From contig NDFF03000400.1 of NCBI GenBank assembly GCA_002150815.3, positions 62,001 to 126,000 on the forward strand: DNA of 64,000 nucleotides, given 5' to 3'. This document shows positions 10,587 through 22,818 of the stretch, in pieces; within the stretch, counting starts at the first letter, position 1, and every line of letters starts with the position of its first letter. The notes under the pieces were generated by a model. That model had not been told where the DNA came from, ran no database searches, and was given only the letters and a program-made list of their open reading frames with translations. The stretch is from Grammothele lineata (lineage: Eukaryota > Basidiomycota > Agaricomycetes > Polyporales > Polyporaceae). The translations under genes were made by a program, and so were the position numbers.

Positions 10587-12599
10587 TTACGCAGTTGTGC
10601 ACAAAAGGGCGCCCTGACCGCTCAGTCCGCCAAAAATTCTTCATGGACTTTTTCCCGTTGCTGTGACACTCGGACGTCTTCGAACTCAAAGCTGGCTGAC
10701 CACGTCAGACTCTTGGGACCTGGGCGTCTCTACAAAGGGATTATCTATCACTAAAAGCCCTTTATGTTGGGGCGAGGGACCTGCTGAGATCGGGCCTACC
10801 TTGGTTCTTCCGCTCATGTTCTTGACGAGCGTATCAGATTCAAGGCCAGAAAGCACACGAGCAGCGCAACACGGCGGCCGGAGTTATATGTCCTACTTAG
10901 GAGTAGATTACCGTTTGTGAGCTCCCCCCCTTCATTGCCAGAGTGTCATGCTCCGCGTACTTGCTTACGGTAGATCTGGCGGGAGTCTAAGCGCACAGCG
11001 CCCATGGGCATCGGCATCTGTTGAGCGACACGTATTGTCAGTGATGGGAAACGAAGGGCAGCGTATTGCTAAGAAATGCATTATCCCTACCAAAAGTGAG
11101 CAGGTCACACGGCCAGAGGGCTGTGATCTCTGAGAACGGCCTACCAGCCTGGTGGGAGTCCTGGGCCGTCTGACCGAACCGACCAGTCTCCGGCGTTGCA
11201 TTGTCCGACTCAGTGCGAAGTTGAAGAAGATGATGTTACACGACTCCGTCGAGCCCCACTCAGACATCTATCGGAGTGATGTGTCCGGACAATGACGAGC
11301 GTGCGAACGAGCTTGCAGATCACTTCTTGACCTCGGAAGCCGGAGCGAGTTGAACGTGCCGAACGGATGCGGTCTGATACACTGTGGCAGATGTACGAGG
11401 AGAACGTATTATAGACACAAATCGCATCAGTATATCGGACGACCATTGCACGTATCCGCCGAATTAATAATGGGGGTACCTTCCTGTCGTCGAGAAGGTG
11501 CACCAAAGGCCCGAAAACCTAGACGCCGCCCAGACTGGCTTGCGGGAAGTGCTCCGGGGAGCGACATTCCCGGCATTTGGAACTAGTACCATCTTGCGTG
11601 GTGCCTCGAGGCTGACCTGCGCCTAGTGGTTAGTTACCAGCGTACAGTGGCGCGTAACAGGTTGCACCCGAAACACATACTAGTGCACGCGGATCAGCGT
11701 GGCATGCGCTCCGGCTCCATCACTCCAAACCACATTCCCGAAGGGAAACGAGGTTCTCTGGCGAGAGTCGTGAGTGTCATCACAGTGAACAACCCCATCA
11801 TAAGAGTATCATAAGGCTCCGTGCGCGCGGTCTTGGTCAATGTTCGGTCTGGGCGTAGATGACCGGAGATTGGATGACTACGTGATCGAGGGGAAGGTCT
11901 ACTAGGCTCCAAGATTGAGCCTAGGTGAACGTGGCAGAAGTTGCCGTCGGGCCAAGAGTGGTACATCTTCTACCTCCGACTTACCGGACCGCAACAATGT
12001 CTACCTATGGACGCGCGCATTTGATCAGGAACACAAGGAAGAGCTCGGCATAGTGGCCTGGAGGCTTCCATGCTTCCAATGACGGTGATGGCTCTCAGGC
12101 AAGCAGGATGAACCTCACCTGCACTTGCCGTCTAAACCATCACGATGAGATGATGATGGTCACTGTGCGCTTCGGAAGTGGTGCCCCTTACGACTATCTT
12201 GGGTGAATATGCCGGATCACCAGTGAAAGAAGGAGTTAATAGGTGGTACGAATAAGATTGGTGAAATCGGGCGCGCTGATAGTAACTACTTATTGTCGAA
12301 GGTTTACCTTCCGCCAATTTCGGCGTTTATTGCACGAATCAGTACTACTTCAGCCTGGTGGCTTTGAACGCGTATTCAACATGCAGCCGTAACAGATAAA
12401 TTGCATGCTATAAGAACCTGCCCGAACATATACCGCTAAGCTACATTCACGCTATACCACCCGGACTGCTAGTCACCCCAGTAATACATATCACGAACGT
12501 TCGACAAATCTCAGCGCACACAACTTGCGTGCACGATGGTAGTAAGACGCCAATGGTGTGGACAGGACCGTCTCCGGGTGCGGAAAAGAATGAAGACTC
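10587..12599. other. Gene-poor stretch, nothing recognised
   Basis: Two kilobases in which every frame is interrupted at short intervals. No splice-compatible coding segment, RNA gene, terminal repeat or transposon domain could be recognised. Base composition drops towards AT-richer DNA around 12200-12500. It may be decayed mobile DNA, but nothing visible proves this. Confidence 0.5.
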
Positions 12600-13311
12600 A
12601 CTGGTAGCACTTCGAAAGCCGTGTCAGCTCGAGCTTGCGGGCGAGCTCCTTCTCATAGTCCTAGTTCTTCTTGAGCCCGCTCTCGGAGAGACGGCCCGTG
12701 GCATGCCTGCCACAAGATCTGCTCGTCTGAGGCCTCACCGTGACTATGGAGGAAGTCCTCCGCATCGTCGATCACGATGCTGTGCTAGCAGAAGGGAGCC
12801 GAGTGCGCCTTGTAGTCGCAATGAGCTGCTCGCCGGTCCTGAATCGATCTGGTTAGAAACGTGTTCAGCCCGTGTATCGAGATCTGCTCACCTTGACTGC
12901 GTCCTCGAGCGGCACCCTGCAGCGCATCGCAAAATCCTTCTCCCAGTGCCACACTCATAGCATGTCGACCACAGCCCAAATCCTTTCCGCCCCGTGGTCG
13001 ACCATCGCGTTATAACGCACCTCGTATGCCTTATCTATGCCCATCCAGCCCTTGGCGGTCGTGACCTTGTCGCCTGCGGGTGGCATGATGAAGGGGTGCA
13101 TTACCTTTGGACTCATCTCCATGTTAATGGGAAGCGGGGGCACGATCTTCGTCTGCGTCGCTGCATTCAACACGAGCGTCATTCCTGCCCCAGTCCCTTG
13201 GTCGGAGGGCATGAGGAGAGCACTGGCTATCTTGAGAGGACAGCACGCTGAATGATGACATGGACGAGGAGGAAGTAGAGGGAGAGAAAAGAGGAGGACG
13301 AAGCTCAGCAT
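12600..13311 (-). pseudogene. Broken gene of unknown family (two in-frame stops and a frame change)
   Basis: On the minus strand a frame starting MLSFVLLFSLPLLPP (13311) runs about 118 codons to a TGA after ERIWAVVDML. The same frame then continues with coding-like sequence VWHWEKDFAMRCRVPLEDAVK to a good GTGAGC donor. The next exon after a CAG acceptor (DRRAAHCDYKAHSAPFC) hits a TAG and continues with HSIVIDDAEDFLHSHGE and DEQILWQACHGPSLRERAQEEL, after which the frame shifts. Stops interrupting otherwise coherent, intron-containing sequence point to a decayed gene; an alternative is unrecognised extra introns around each stop. I recognise no family. Confidence 0.45.
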
Positions 13312-15415
13312 GGCGGGCCGTGGTAAGCAAAATTCTCCAAGTCCGTCGTCTAGCAGCGCTCGACCTGCCCTTAATACCAGCTGATCACGTGCAACCCGTA
13401 ACCTTGCCACCCGACACCCTTCACCTTCCCTCCCCTCTTCCAGTCTTGTACTCGTCTCCTCAACGTTGGGATATCGTTTCCGTACTGTTCCCTCAATCTT
13501 CACGGACCATTTCGCGTTTACTCTTTATCTCCTGCCGTTTAGCACGGCCCGATCAGCGCTCAACTGCAATGGCACCGCCGCACCGGTAAGATTCATTTAC
13601 TGAATGCGATATAGATGTAGTTGCTTCCAGGCAGTAAGTGCTATGCTTCGGATGGTAGATTGTCAGGGTGCTCACGGGTATACTAGGTGCGCACTGGCAG
13701 GGCTAGAAAGCCCACCCTTTTCTGAAGTACTACGAGGACAGCGGGACTACGCGGCATTGCGATTGCGTGTGAGTACTCAATTGCAGAACGTGAGACTTGA
13801 AGCACTCACGAGTATTAGGGTCACATCTGAAGATGCCCGATGTGGTGGACTGGTAGAGCAACGGCGACGATACGGGAGTCAGCGGCGCTCTGGTGACATA
13901 CATGTCTCGGAAGAAGCGGGCATGGATGAGGAGGCTGTGGCGAGTGGGGAAATACGTGCGTGTTATCATCTATGCCACGCGGCGCACCCCACGTCGAGGG
14001 CACTGGCTCTGTGCTGGTCTGCTTCCATACCTGTATAATCCCGTAGCTTCAATGCATGATCTTTCCCGTTTCCGCATCTTGAACCTGAGCATATTCCAAT
14101 CCCGTATTGATGGCGAAAAGTACCAGAAATGCCGGATACGACCAGCTGGAACAGGGAGGTGATTTCATCGATCTGAGGTAGGGATAGTGGCGTGTAGCAT
14201 AAATCACGACTAATTGTAATGCTCGGGTGTAGTAAATCAATGTAGTGAAATCGGAAAGTTTTTGGGTGAACCTCCCTACTCGATTCACCACGGTTGCCCG
14301 ACTTTTTCACCCGGCGCCTCTGCCCGCATCTTGGTCGATTTCCCCACATCCCACCTCGATTTTCACTGGTTTCGACGTAGTGAATTTATTAAACATTTTC
14401 ACCCAGTAGTAGGCGTACAGAGGGTGCAATCGATGCATAGTATTAAAGCCCAACGCGTACCTATGGGATGCCATGGCTGTATAATTTCCTAGGAAATCGC
14501 CGTCGCTTGCAACTAGTGTAAGCCATGGACCCGATAACGTCGGAAGAAGATGCTGAGGACGCGCGGAGAAGACGAGCTTTGAGAGTCGCTGGCGACAGAG
14601 GACCACGTATGGATTCGCCGCGGCCACGTGTTGAACGATGCGGGCCGGCATCAGGCGGAGGGGGCCACAATCCGGATCATCCAGGTTTAGCGCTGCTCAA
14701 CGTCATCACACATCCGAATCGCGCTCGCGCGTCGCGAGAACGGCTCTCTCCAGGACGCCGCGAGGTGTGCTCGTCCACCTTCGCGTAGGGACTTTAATGC
14801 GGCCCGTGTCGCACTCGCATGTGTATCCTCCGTCGAAGATCGGACATCGCGCGAGGCACACGGCCCTCAATGAATATACTGAACATGACAGCGAATCTAG
14901 GCTTTGTAAAACCACGGTAATGCCGCTAGAGCAAACACGCATGTGGAGTATCCGAATGACGCTGCCTACATTCAGCCATTCGTCTACCTAACATGTACGG
15001 TTGTACTAAAGGAAGGCGCGAAGCCCTCAGCAAGGGCAACAAATTCGCCGCGCGCCGCAGGCTGTCAGTCATCACGTCAGGACGCCATCACCGTTTCCTC
15101 CTCCGAGTCCGGTGCCCATTCATCCTCCCTCCTGTCTGACCGAGGTCGCCAGGAACGCCGTAAGCTCCGAAGAAAGGCACGCCTTCCAAATTGATTCTGT
15201 GTGCCCTAAGTTACGGCGGACGCGCGAAGATCAATGAGTTCCGCATTGAGTCGCTTCGTCGGCTCCTTCTCCTTCTCCTTCTTTCGCCTGCCGCCTGTCT
15301 GTCACCTCCAGCCTCGTGGTGGCTCGCGTCTCCATCGTCGCCTTCTACGCGCGCGCGAGCTTGTTCGCCAGCCTGAACCTACTCAAGTTAGGCACGACAA
15401 GCGCGGCCCACAATC
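13312..15415. other. Gene-poor stretch; one possible first exon
   Basis: A possible plus-strand first exon ATGGCACCGCCGCACCG followed by GTAAGA lies at 13569. Exon-like pieces with good donors end near 13768 (GTGAGT) and 13954 (GTGCGT), but no continuous in-phase model could be built. The rest (14100-15400) shows no coding signal. It may hold a decayed multi-exon gene. Confidence 0.35.
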
Positions 15416-15959
15416 ATGCGCGGCAGCCCAAGCCCACCCGCGCGCGGGCCCGCTCCACGCGCTGCGGCGCCGGAGAAGCCCTTGGAGTCTGGACGCTCGG
15501 GCGTCGTCGCGGCGGGCGCGGCGGATCGTCGTGTGGCCGGGGCGCGATGGAGGAATACCCCCGGAAGCCTGCCGACGCTCACGCGCACGCACGTCGCAGA
15601 GATTCAGAAGGAGCGCAGGCTTCAAATAGACGGCGCCGCTGAGGCGCGCTCGCGCCATTGTTCGCTCGCTCGCCGGCTCGCGTCCGCGGACGCGTCGGTT
15701 CCGGAGGGGCTTCGGAGAGAGTGCGCCGCGGACTTGCAAAATGGAAGGTACATACACTATGTACCTGCATACGGAGCGGTCAATTGGACCCGCGAGTCGC
15801 GACGGGTCAAAGACACTGTGGGGGGAGTCATCAGCCAATAGGCTGCGCGCGGAGGAGGCGGATCGGAGGCTACGATCATTCTCCAGCGCGCCGCGGAGGA
15901 ACGGGAGGCAGCTGACGGACGGGGAACGGGAGATGGACGAGCGAGAGAGGTATCTCTGA
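15416..15959 (+). CDS. Small Arg/Glu-rich coiled-coil protein, unknown function
   Basis: Two exons, 15416-15747 and 15842-15959, join in phase through a GTACAT...TAG intron to give 149 residues. Residues about 55-110 (HVAEIQKERRLQIDG, ARSRHCSLARRLASAD, EGLRRECAADLQ) and the second exon (LRAEEADRRLR, LTDGEREMDERERYL) have heptad-like charged spacing typical of a coiled coil that continues across the splice. This continuity is the main argument that the gene is or was real. The N-terminal 45 residues are Pro/Ala/Arg-rich. It lies isolated inside a gene-poor tract, so it may be a recent pseudogene or truncated at a stop. Confidence 0.4.
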
Positions 15960-18900
15960 TCGTGATCACAGGGCGCGCGGATGGTGATGGAGATTAAGCT
16001 GGAGATGGGCGGCGCATCGTGATGTGCCCGCAGTGTGCGTTGTACTCTGTTGTGTGTGGTCTGATTTAGATCTGCAGCTCTAGGATATCGATCATGGAGA
16101 TCGTGGACGGGGCAAGGGAGCTTAAGCTTTCCCGCCGCCGTCACGATTGAGAAGAACGAGTACAAGAGCAATCGCTGCGTGCCTTGACTCTCGAGCGTCC
16201 CGAATTTGAAGGTGGACGCACCCGCGGCCACGTCTCATATGACGGCAACTCGAGAGGAAATCACCACCTTAGAGAGGTAAGTAATTTGGCGCGGACTGAA
16301 GGCCCACATATGGCAACTCGGACTTGTCCTGGATCTCCTGTAGCGAGAACGCGAGCATCTCGTGCAGCCGAGATTGTGTCCTGCAGTGTGATCGTGGTTG
16401 AGTACCTCGCCCAAGTGCTCAGCACATTTGTTCTGTTCCGCAACAAACAGGTCGAACGACAGCACCCAGCTGGGCGAGATGAACGCATGTTGCTGTCGTG
16501 CTCGCCCGGGATCGCAGCTTCACATGTCGCAGGCGCGCGACGCGCGAGCGCGCCGAACATTGCCAGCCAAAAGATGGGGATGGACTGCGCGGCGTAGCGA
16601 TATAGAGGACAAAACTCTAACCAAGCGCGTTTGGCGACCGTACGACCCCCGAGCCTGCTCGATATCGCTCGACGGATGTCGATGATCCATCATCATAACA
16701 GTGACGTCCAAGCCTAAACGCAGGATTCGCGGGAAGACAGCTGAACCGTTGCGGGGAAGGGCAATTAAAAACGTCAAGACGCAGGGGCGTGTCAGACGAA
16801 TAGAACCTCCGGAGGCTCGCGGTCAGTCAGCTTCACACACCGAGCACCCACCAGTGGGAGACCCGGTACGGCGCGTCAAACGGCGGACGAACCTGCCATC
16901 CCGTCAATGCGGAGATGCGCCTGAAACGGAGGAAAGGCTGTTAAGGTTCGCGTTCGAGGCGAGGCATATGATTCTTGCCACCACCACCGCCGCCGCGTCG
17001 ACGTCGACGTCGACATCGACGCTGATGACAGCTCGCTCGTTCGTTCGTTCGTTCGCGCTGCGGGGATCGATTCTTGATAGGGGGCCGCACGCAGTATGCC
17101 TGCTTCCAAAACTGAGTCGACCACCACGGCGCGCGGGATCGAGCCTGAGGTGGGTTCGCACGAGCCTCTTTGTGCCGATGTGGGAGGCACTGACAATATA
17201 CTTGCCCTCATGGTGGAAGTGTATGTAAGGAGAAGCTGGCAGAGTCACAGACACCACACAGCCTCTGTCTCGAGAGAGGCGCCTTGGCCGCCTCAGGCTG
17301 CGGAGACATATGTCGGACGTCGAAGTCACGGAGATGAAGAACCAAATAACGCCTGTAAGTCATACAGCTCCTCAAATACGTTCTCGAGGCTGCACACCGC
17401 GTAGTAGCACGCAGTGTTGAGCCCTATGTTATATCCGGCTTCACGCCTCATAACCAGCTGGCGCTTGACAGTAAATATCCAGGGAAGGAGACCCGAGGCG
17501 GTGTTCGTCATTGTCAGGACGGCGGTGCGATCCGCACGGGCAATGCATCTATGTAGCTATAATGAACACAGGTGGTGTTCAGGGTTCCCTAGGGCACGGT
17601 CACTCGCACATAGATGGGCACGAGTGCGGTTCGAAAGCTGCCGAATGAAACTGTCCGCGCAGTGGATAGGATAGAAAGGATATCAGGCGTTTAGGCCTCG
17701 AGGTTGCAGCGTTCTGAGTGCCTGGAGGTAGAGCTGCGAATCGCCGGGGATCAAGAATATGGGATTAGAGAGATAGGCTGTTATGCAGGTGGTTCCCTGG
17801 GGACTCGAGCTCAGAAGGTCTTGGAGGCGCATTGTGTTAACAAAGAGCGATTGGGGGCGGGGTATGGCGTATGGGCACTTGTGGGTCCACGGTGCCGAGA
17901 GCGGGTGTGTCGGCTGCTAGTCGGACAATGATGCAAGTGCACTGGGCGTCAGCAGGCGCTCGGCGCGGGCGGTGGTGAGCCCAGGGAGCGGATGAGCAGA
18001 CTCGGATAGACAATAGGGACAATCAGTCCTATTCGTCATCCCTAACCTTCTTCTCGGCACGCTCACATGAAAGGGGAAAAAAGGTGGTTCTCCAAGGGCC
18101 GCTGATGCGAGTACTCACGTAGCTCCGAGGGGCATGTAAGGGGAAGGAAGCCAGGAAGCAGCCGGAGGTCTCAGGAAGGACCACACTGAGGTAGAGAAAT
18201 GATGACAGATTGCGTCCGGCGAGACGAGCTGCGAGCAGGCATCCCCGTCTTCGCGGATGACTGAGCCCACATCAGATCGCCTCCTTGCCTTGGTGAGCCC
18301 ACCGCCTCGAGGACGCCATAACCATAACATGAACGGGCCTTGTTCGCCCGCGACAGGCTGGCGCCGCGGAGGCGCGCAGCGCAGTCCGGGGAACAACACC
18401 GCCACGCCATTTTAGCACAAGGCTGTGAGCGGAGGCGACACGCGAAACATGCACGCCGCGCGCCACACTCCTTGCAACCGTTCGCGGTAGGCCAGGACGG
18501 ACGGCGCGTGTGCGGGGGAGCTGGTGCTCTCGGGTCTCGACGTTGGGCAAGGTTCGAAACGCGCACCTGTTGGGGGAGGGGAATCCTGATCTGTTGTCTC
18601 GCGTGCTTGATGTCGGCCGCCCGACAGGCCTAAGGCCCACACGATTGCAGCTTTCGGTCGATTGCGAGTCGTCTCAGACGTCTCGAAAGGCGCAATCCTG
18701 ACGCGGGCGGGATGTGCCCCGAGGAGAACACAAAGGGGGTGAGAGGCTGACAAACATGGGCGACTACGACGCCCAAGGATATCTGGGCGCGGAAGAAGTC
18801 GAGATCCTCGCCAGTGACCGAGCGCGTGAGCGAACAACGACCACAGAAGACGGAAGTCTACGAGTTGGACACACGGATCGGAAGACGCAACTCAGACCAG

Positions 18901-20074
18901 GCCAGTGGCGGCTTCGCGCGATTCGTGTAGCTGGTGCCCCGCTGGAGGAGCCCTCCCCGAGCTGTTAGCGGAGACGCTGGCTGGGAGGCCGGACGGTGAT
19001 TGAGATGGGAGCGCCGATAATTGAAAACTTAGGGGCATCGAGCCATCCGTGCATCGTCCATCGCTGCGGTTGTCGTGATGTTGATCAAGAGAGGATGATG
19101 GGGCGCGCGAGAACTTTGAGCTTATTGGCGTCGGAGCGTGTCTGTAGGAGGAAGGAGACCGGAATGCCGGCGGGGAGACACCGAGCTTGCTGATTTGGGC
19201 AAACGGGGTCTTGGAGGTGTGGACGGGGACTGCGGAAGAGGCCAGAAGAGGACGAGGAGTGGGGGGAGAAAGAGATTGGCATTGATTGGGCGTGGACAGA
19301 GTACAAAGCGCGGAGCGGGGTAAGCTACGACGGGCTGGAGAGGAATGAACCTCCGGTGCGGAGACGGAAGAGCACAGAGCGGACGGAGGGGGTACCTCCG
19401 GCGGGGCTGGAGGGAGCACAACGGTCTGTGAGGGTGGGGACGAAGAGACGTCGGCGACCCGGCGGGGCCGCAGCCGCCCATGGACCGCGGGCGCTAGAGG
19501 CCGGGAACTCGCGAGAAAGCCACGCGGCCGGGAGGACCGGGCGCTGAGCGCGTCGATTGGCTGAGCCGGTGGCCGGCGCGTCGGGCGCTCGCAGAAGGGA
19601 GGCAATGCTCGGCCATGGCGAGGCGGTGCGCGCGCGCCCGGACAGCGACCGCGGCCTGGGACACCTCCCGGGCGACGGCGGACACGGCGAGCGGGGGCGC
19701 GGAGGCGACGTGGGCAGCGGGGCGGGCGTGGAGGGCGGGAGGAGGAGAGGGGTTGGGAGATGGGTGGCCTGGCAATGATAGATGAAACAGATCAGGCGGA
19801 GTGTGAAGTTGTGCGCCCGAGAGGAGGCGGAAGAGGGAATAAGTAAGAGAGGGAGACTTGCGCGAGCGTACATCTTGTCAAGTCCGCCCTCGCCATCGTC
19901 CTCGTCCGTCCACCTGCTCTGCTGCTGTGCCTCCTCCGCACAGCCCGTCCCTCTCACTCTCCCTCTCCTCGTCCCGTACGCACCGCCCCGTCCGCACGCT
20001 ACCGCCTCCGTCAAATAATCGACATCATCGCCTGCGCACCCTCTCCTCCGCTCTTTCCGTTAAAGCACTCCCCC
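15960..20074. other. Gene-poor stretch of about 4 kb
   Basis: No gene can be supported. Between 16180 and 16600 there is a plausible exon pair (donor GTAAGT near 16277) but the phase does not continue. A minus-strand segment at 17326-17511 (MTNTASGLLPWIFTVKRQ) looks exon-like but is isolated. Simple repeats lie at 16997-17055. From 18890 to 20010 the minus strand is open but strongly Pro/Ser/Arg-biased, as expected for GC-rich promoter DNA upstream of the next gene. Confidence 0.45.
16997..17055. repeat. Simple repeats (GTCGAC)n and (TTCG)n
   Basis: Four near-perfect GTCGAC units, one with a T-for-G change, are followed about 20 bp later by five TTCG/TCGT units. Both are self-complementary-type repeats in non-coding DNA. 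Confidence 0.85.
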
Positions 20075-22818
20075 ATGGACGCCCTCCTTGCTCCCGCGGT
20101 CCACACCGACCAGCAAGACTTTGCCGTCCCCGGATCTCACGCAAGCATCTACGACATCTCCCCAAACCCCTCCGTCCCCTACGACCTCGACTCCTTCCCC
20201 GACTCCGCCTCCCATTTCCCCCACACCCCCTCCTACAACGGCTCATACCAGAACTCTCCCTACTCCAACTTCTCCGACCTTCCTCCAATAGAGGGCCCCG
20301 ACGGCGATCTCATCTTCGACAACCCCTCCGGCATCTCCATCAACGAAGAGTACGACCCCTCAGAATACGACGTCCCCTCCTCGGGCGGCCCTTTCATTCT
20401 TGACGATCGTTACATGAACGGTGCCCACGTCTCTGTATCCGTAACGCCCCCGCTCAACGACTACTCCTCGCCCAACGCCTTTGATCACGCCTCTCCCGCC
20501 TCTAGCAACGGTCTTGAAGACGACGTTCGCAGTCACGCCTCCTCCGGTTCTTCCTACATGCACCCCCCCTCGCCCCGCCCCGACATCTCCCAGACCTTTC
20601 AGGATAGCCTATCCTTCCAGTCTCCCGCCTGGGCGGCAGGTCCTCTCCCTGACGACCGCCTTTCTCCTCCATTGAACAAGCCTCAGTCTCCCCCACAACT
20701 CCTCATTCCTGATACCACCAGCCCAGGCGGTGCCGATGCTCCTCCCACCATCAACGCACCCGACGGCGATGGCACCCTCGGTCATTCTGGACCCACCTTA
20801 CAGATCGTCCCCGCTACTCCTGTCGGCGGTGGTGAGGTAACGGCCAGGAATGTTCCCTTCCAGGATCTCCAGTCAGGTATGCAATTTTTGCTATTGTCTG
20901 TAGTCTCACCGTCTTACGTCATGTGGTCCTCACTCAGGCGTGAGCGCGAATGCGGGCCCGTCCGGAGTACAAGAGTGGGCTCAGCATCAGCAGTTTGGTG
21001 GACAAGGCGGCCAGTTCGCCGATCAGTCCTTCAGCTTCCCGCCCGGATCAGCGAACAACTCCTCAGCGCTGTCCGACGATGGCGCCCAACAACGACGCGG
21101 TGGCCAGCAACAGTTTTTGCTTCCACAAGCCCCATCACGAACACGAAGCTTGTCGGATACGTCGCTCCGTCCCTCGCCGGTGTCGCTCCGACCGCCGCCG
21201 GTATGGGACACAATGCCGACAGATGGGCGACAAGGCGGCACGGTGAACATGAACGACGTCCTCCCGGACCCGGGGCAGTCGTCGGACCCGCTCATGCAGC
21301 AGTTCGGCCGCCACCCATCATCCGCGGGTCCTCACCAGACGACCTTCGGAAACCAGCCCAATCAGTACCAGTTCTCGTCCACGTCCGATTACCTCGATGT
21401 CCCCGGCGTCATCCGCCGCGTCAAGTCTGACGGGGCCCAGCGCGGCACGCACCAGCGGCTCACCCGCTCGCTCGACCTGCGCGGCTCGGACGCCTTCTCG
21501 CCGAACCCTTCCCTCCTCTTCCCCCCGCCCGGGCCCGCGCAGCAGGACTTTATCCGCCAGAACGCGGCCGGGCGCTACCTGCACCCGTCCGAGCCCCTTC
21601 CGAACATCACGCGTGGCGTCGGGCACCACCGCCGCTCGAGCTCTGGCTCGCGCGAGCGCGGCCCGGGGGGCATGATGGGCATGGGCATGGGGCCCGTGCA
21701 GGGCTGGAACGGGGGCAGCGCCTCGTCGAGCACGCGCCCGAGCCCGTACCCCAGCCCGAGTGCGTCGCCCCGGCCGGGGTACGGCGCGCTCCCGCCGCAG
21801 GACATGGGCCTCAGCGGGCTCGCGGGCCCGGGCATGGGCGCGATGGGGATGAACATGGGCGTGGGCGTGGGGATGGGCGGGGGCCTCGGTGGGTCGATGG
21901 GGATCGCGCCGAGCGGGATGGCGGTGGTGCAGGCGCCGATGAACGGCAGCCAGATCATGGTGTCGCGCAACCGGCAGGGCACGCTCCAGGTGGACATGCC
22001 CGGCTCGGACGGGGGCGTGCCGATGACGGTGACGCGGCCGCATGTCACGACGCCGAGCACGGCCAAGGCGAGCCACGATAGGAGGAAGCAGCCCGCCAAC
22101 TTTGCGTGCCCGGTGCCTGGGTGCGGGAGTACGTTCACGAGGCACTTCAACTTGAAGGGTACGTCGTCGTCGGTTTTGCTGATGAGGGTGAGATGGGGGT
22201 AGCTGACGAGTTCTCTTTTCGTCTCATTCCTACTCCCCACGCTTTTGAACGTCCGTCCTCGATCGCCTCATCGATCTCGTCTGGGGTCGGCGTGGTGCGC
22301 ACCACAGGTCACCTGCGCTCCCATGCGGAAGAGAAGCCGTATCAGTGCAAGTGGCCGGGCTGCGGCAAGGGATTCGCGCGGCAGCACGACTGCAAGCGGC
22401 ACGAGCAGCTGCACCTCAACATCCGCCCGTACCCCTGCGAGGGCTGCAAGAAGAACTTTGCGCGGATGGATGCGCTGAACCGGCACCGTGAGTGTTCCTC
22501 TTACCTCATTTTGTTCCCTCCCCCCAGTCCCGTGTGCGAGCCGCGCCCCTCTTCGTCTTCTGCGAAAACCACTTTTGAAACATACAAACGTGAGCTGACC
22601 ACGTAGGGTGTCCAGTGCGCTCCGAGGGCGGCGCGGAGTGCCGGAAGCTGCAGGAGGAGATCAGCCCCGGCTCGACGGCGCACCTCGACGCGCCCGTGCC
22701 TGGCTCGTCCACGAGCGCGACGTCGGACAGCGGCCCGGAGAGCTCGGCGCCGCCCTCGGGCGCGGAGGTCAAGCCCGACCCGGACGGCGCGTGGACGTCT
22801 GGGGGGATGATGATGTAG
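20075..22818 (+). CDS. CRZ1: C2H2 zinc-finger transcription factor, Crz1-like
   Basis: Four exons join in phase (20075-20876, 20938-22158, 22308-22487, 22607-22818), giving 804 residues. The N-terminal 600 residues are disordered and Ser/Pro/Gln-rich with acidic patches; a Gly/Met-rich run follows (about 21660-21930). The C-terminus holds three fingers: FACPVPGCGSTFTRHFNLKGHLRSH, YQCKWPGCGKGFARQHDCKRHEQLH and YPCEGCKKNFARMDALNRH followed by RCPVRSEGGAEC. The FARQHD(C/R)KRHE second finger and the third finger followed by an SEGG-x-C tail are the signature of the calcineurin-responsive factor Crz1. Family knowledge: calcineurin dephosphorylates Crz1, which enters the nucleus and activates Ca2+/cell-wall stress genes. 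I could not see an unambiguous PxIxIT calcineurin-docking motif. Introns fall within the finger region, as in basidiomycete homologs. Confidence 0.85.

Noticed and set aside
14307..14651. Minus-strand 114-codon frame
   Set aside because: Isolated, no domain, no splice continuation, in a gene-poor tract.
17326..17511. Minus-strand exon-like segment MTNTASGLLPWIFTVKRQ
   Set aside because: It looks protein-like, but no in-phase neighbour exon could be found on either side, so no gene is called.
19325..20014. Minus-strand frame of 229 codons upstream of the Crz1-like gene
   Set aside because: Pro/Ser/Arg/Ala-biased translation of GC-rich promoter DNA; the two overlapping long frames (18892-19605 and this one) have no recognisable motif or splice logic.
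21318..22145. Minus-strand 275-codon His/Arg-rich frame
   Set aside because: Antisense shadow of the zinc-finger gene's Gly/Met-rich exon.
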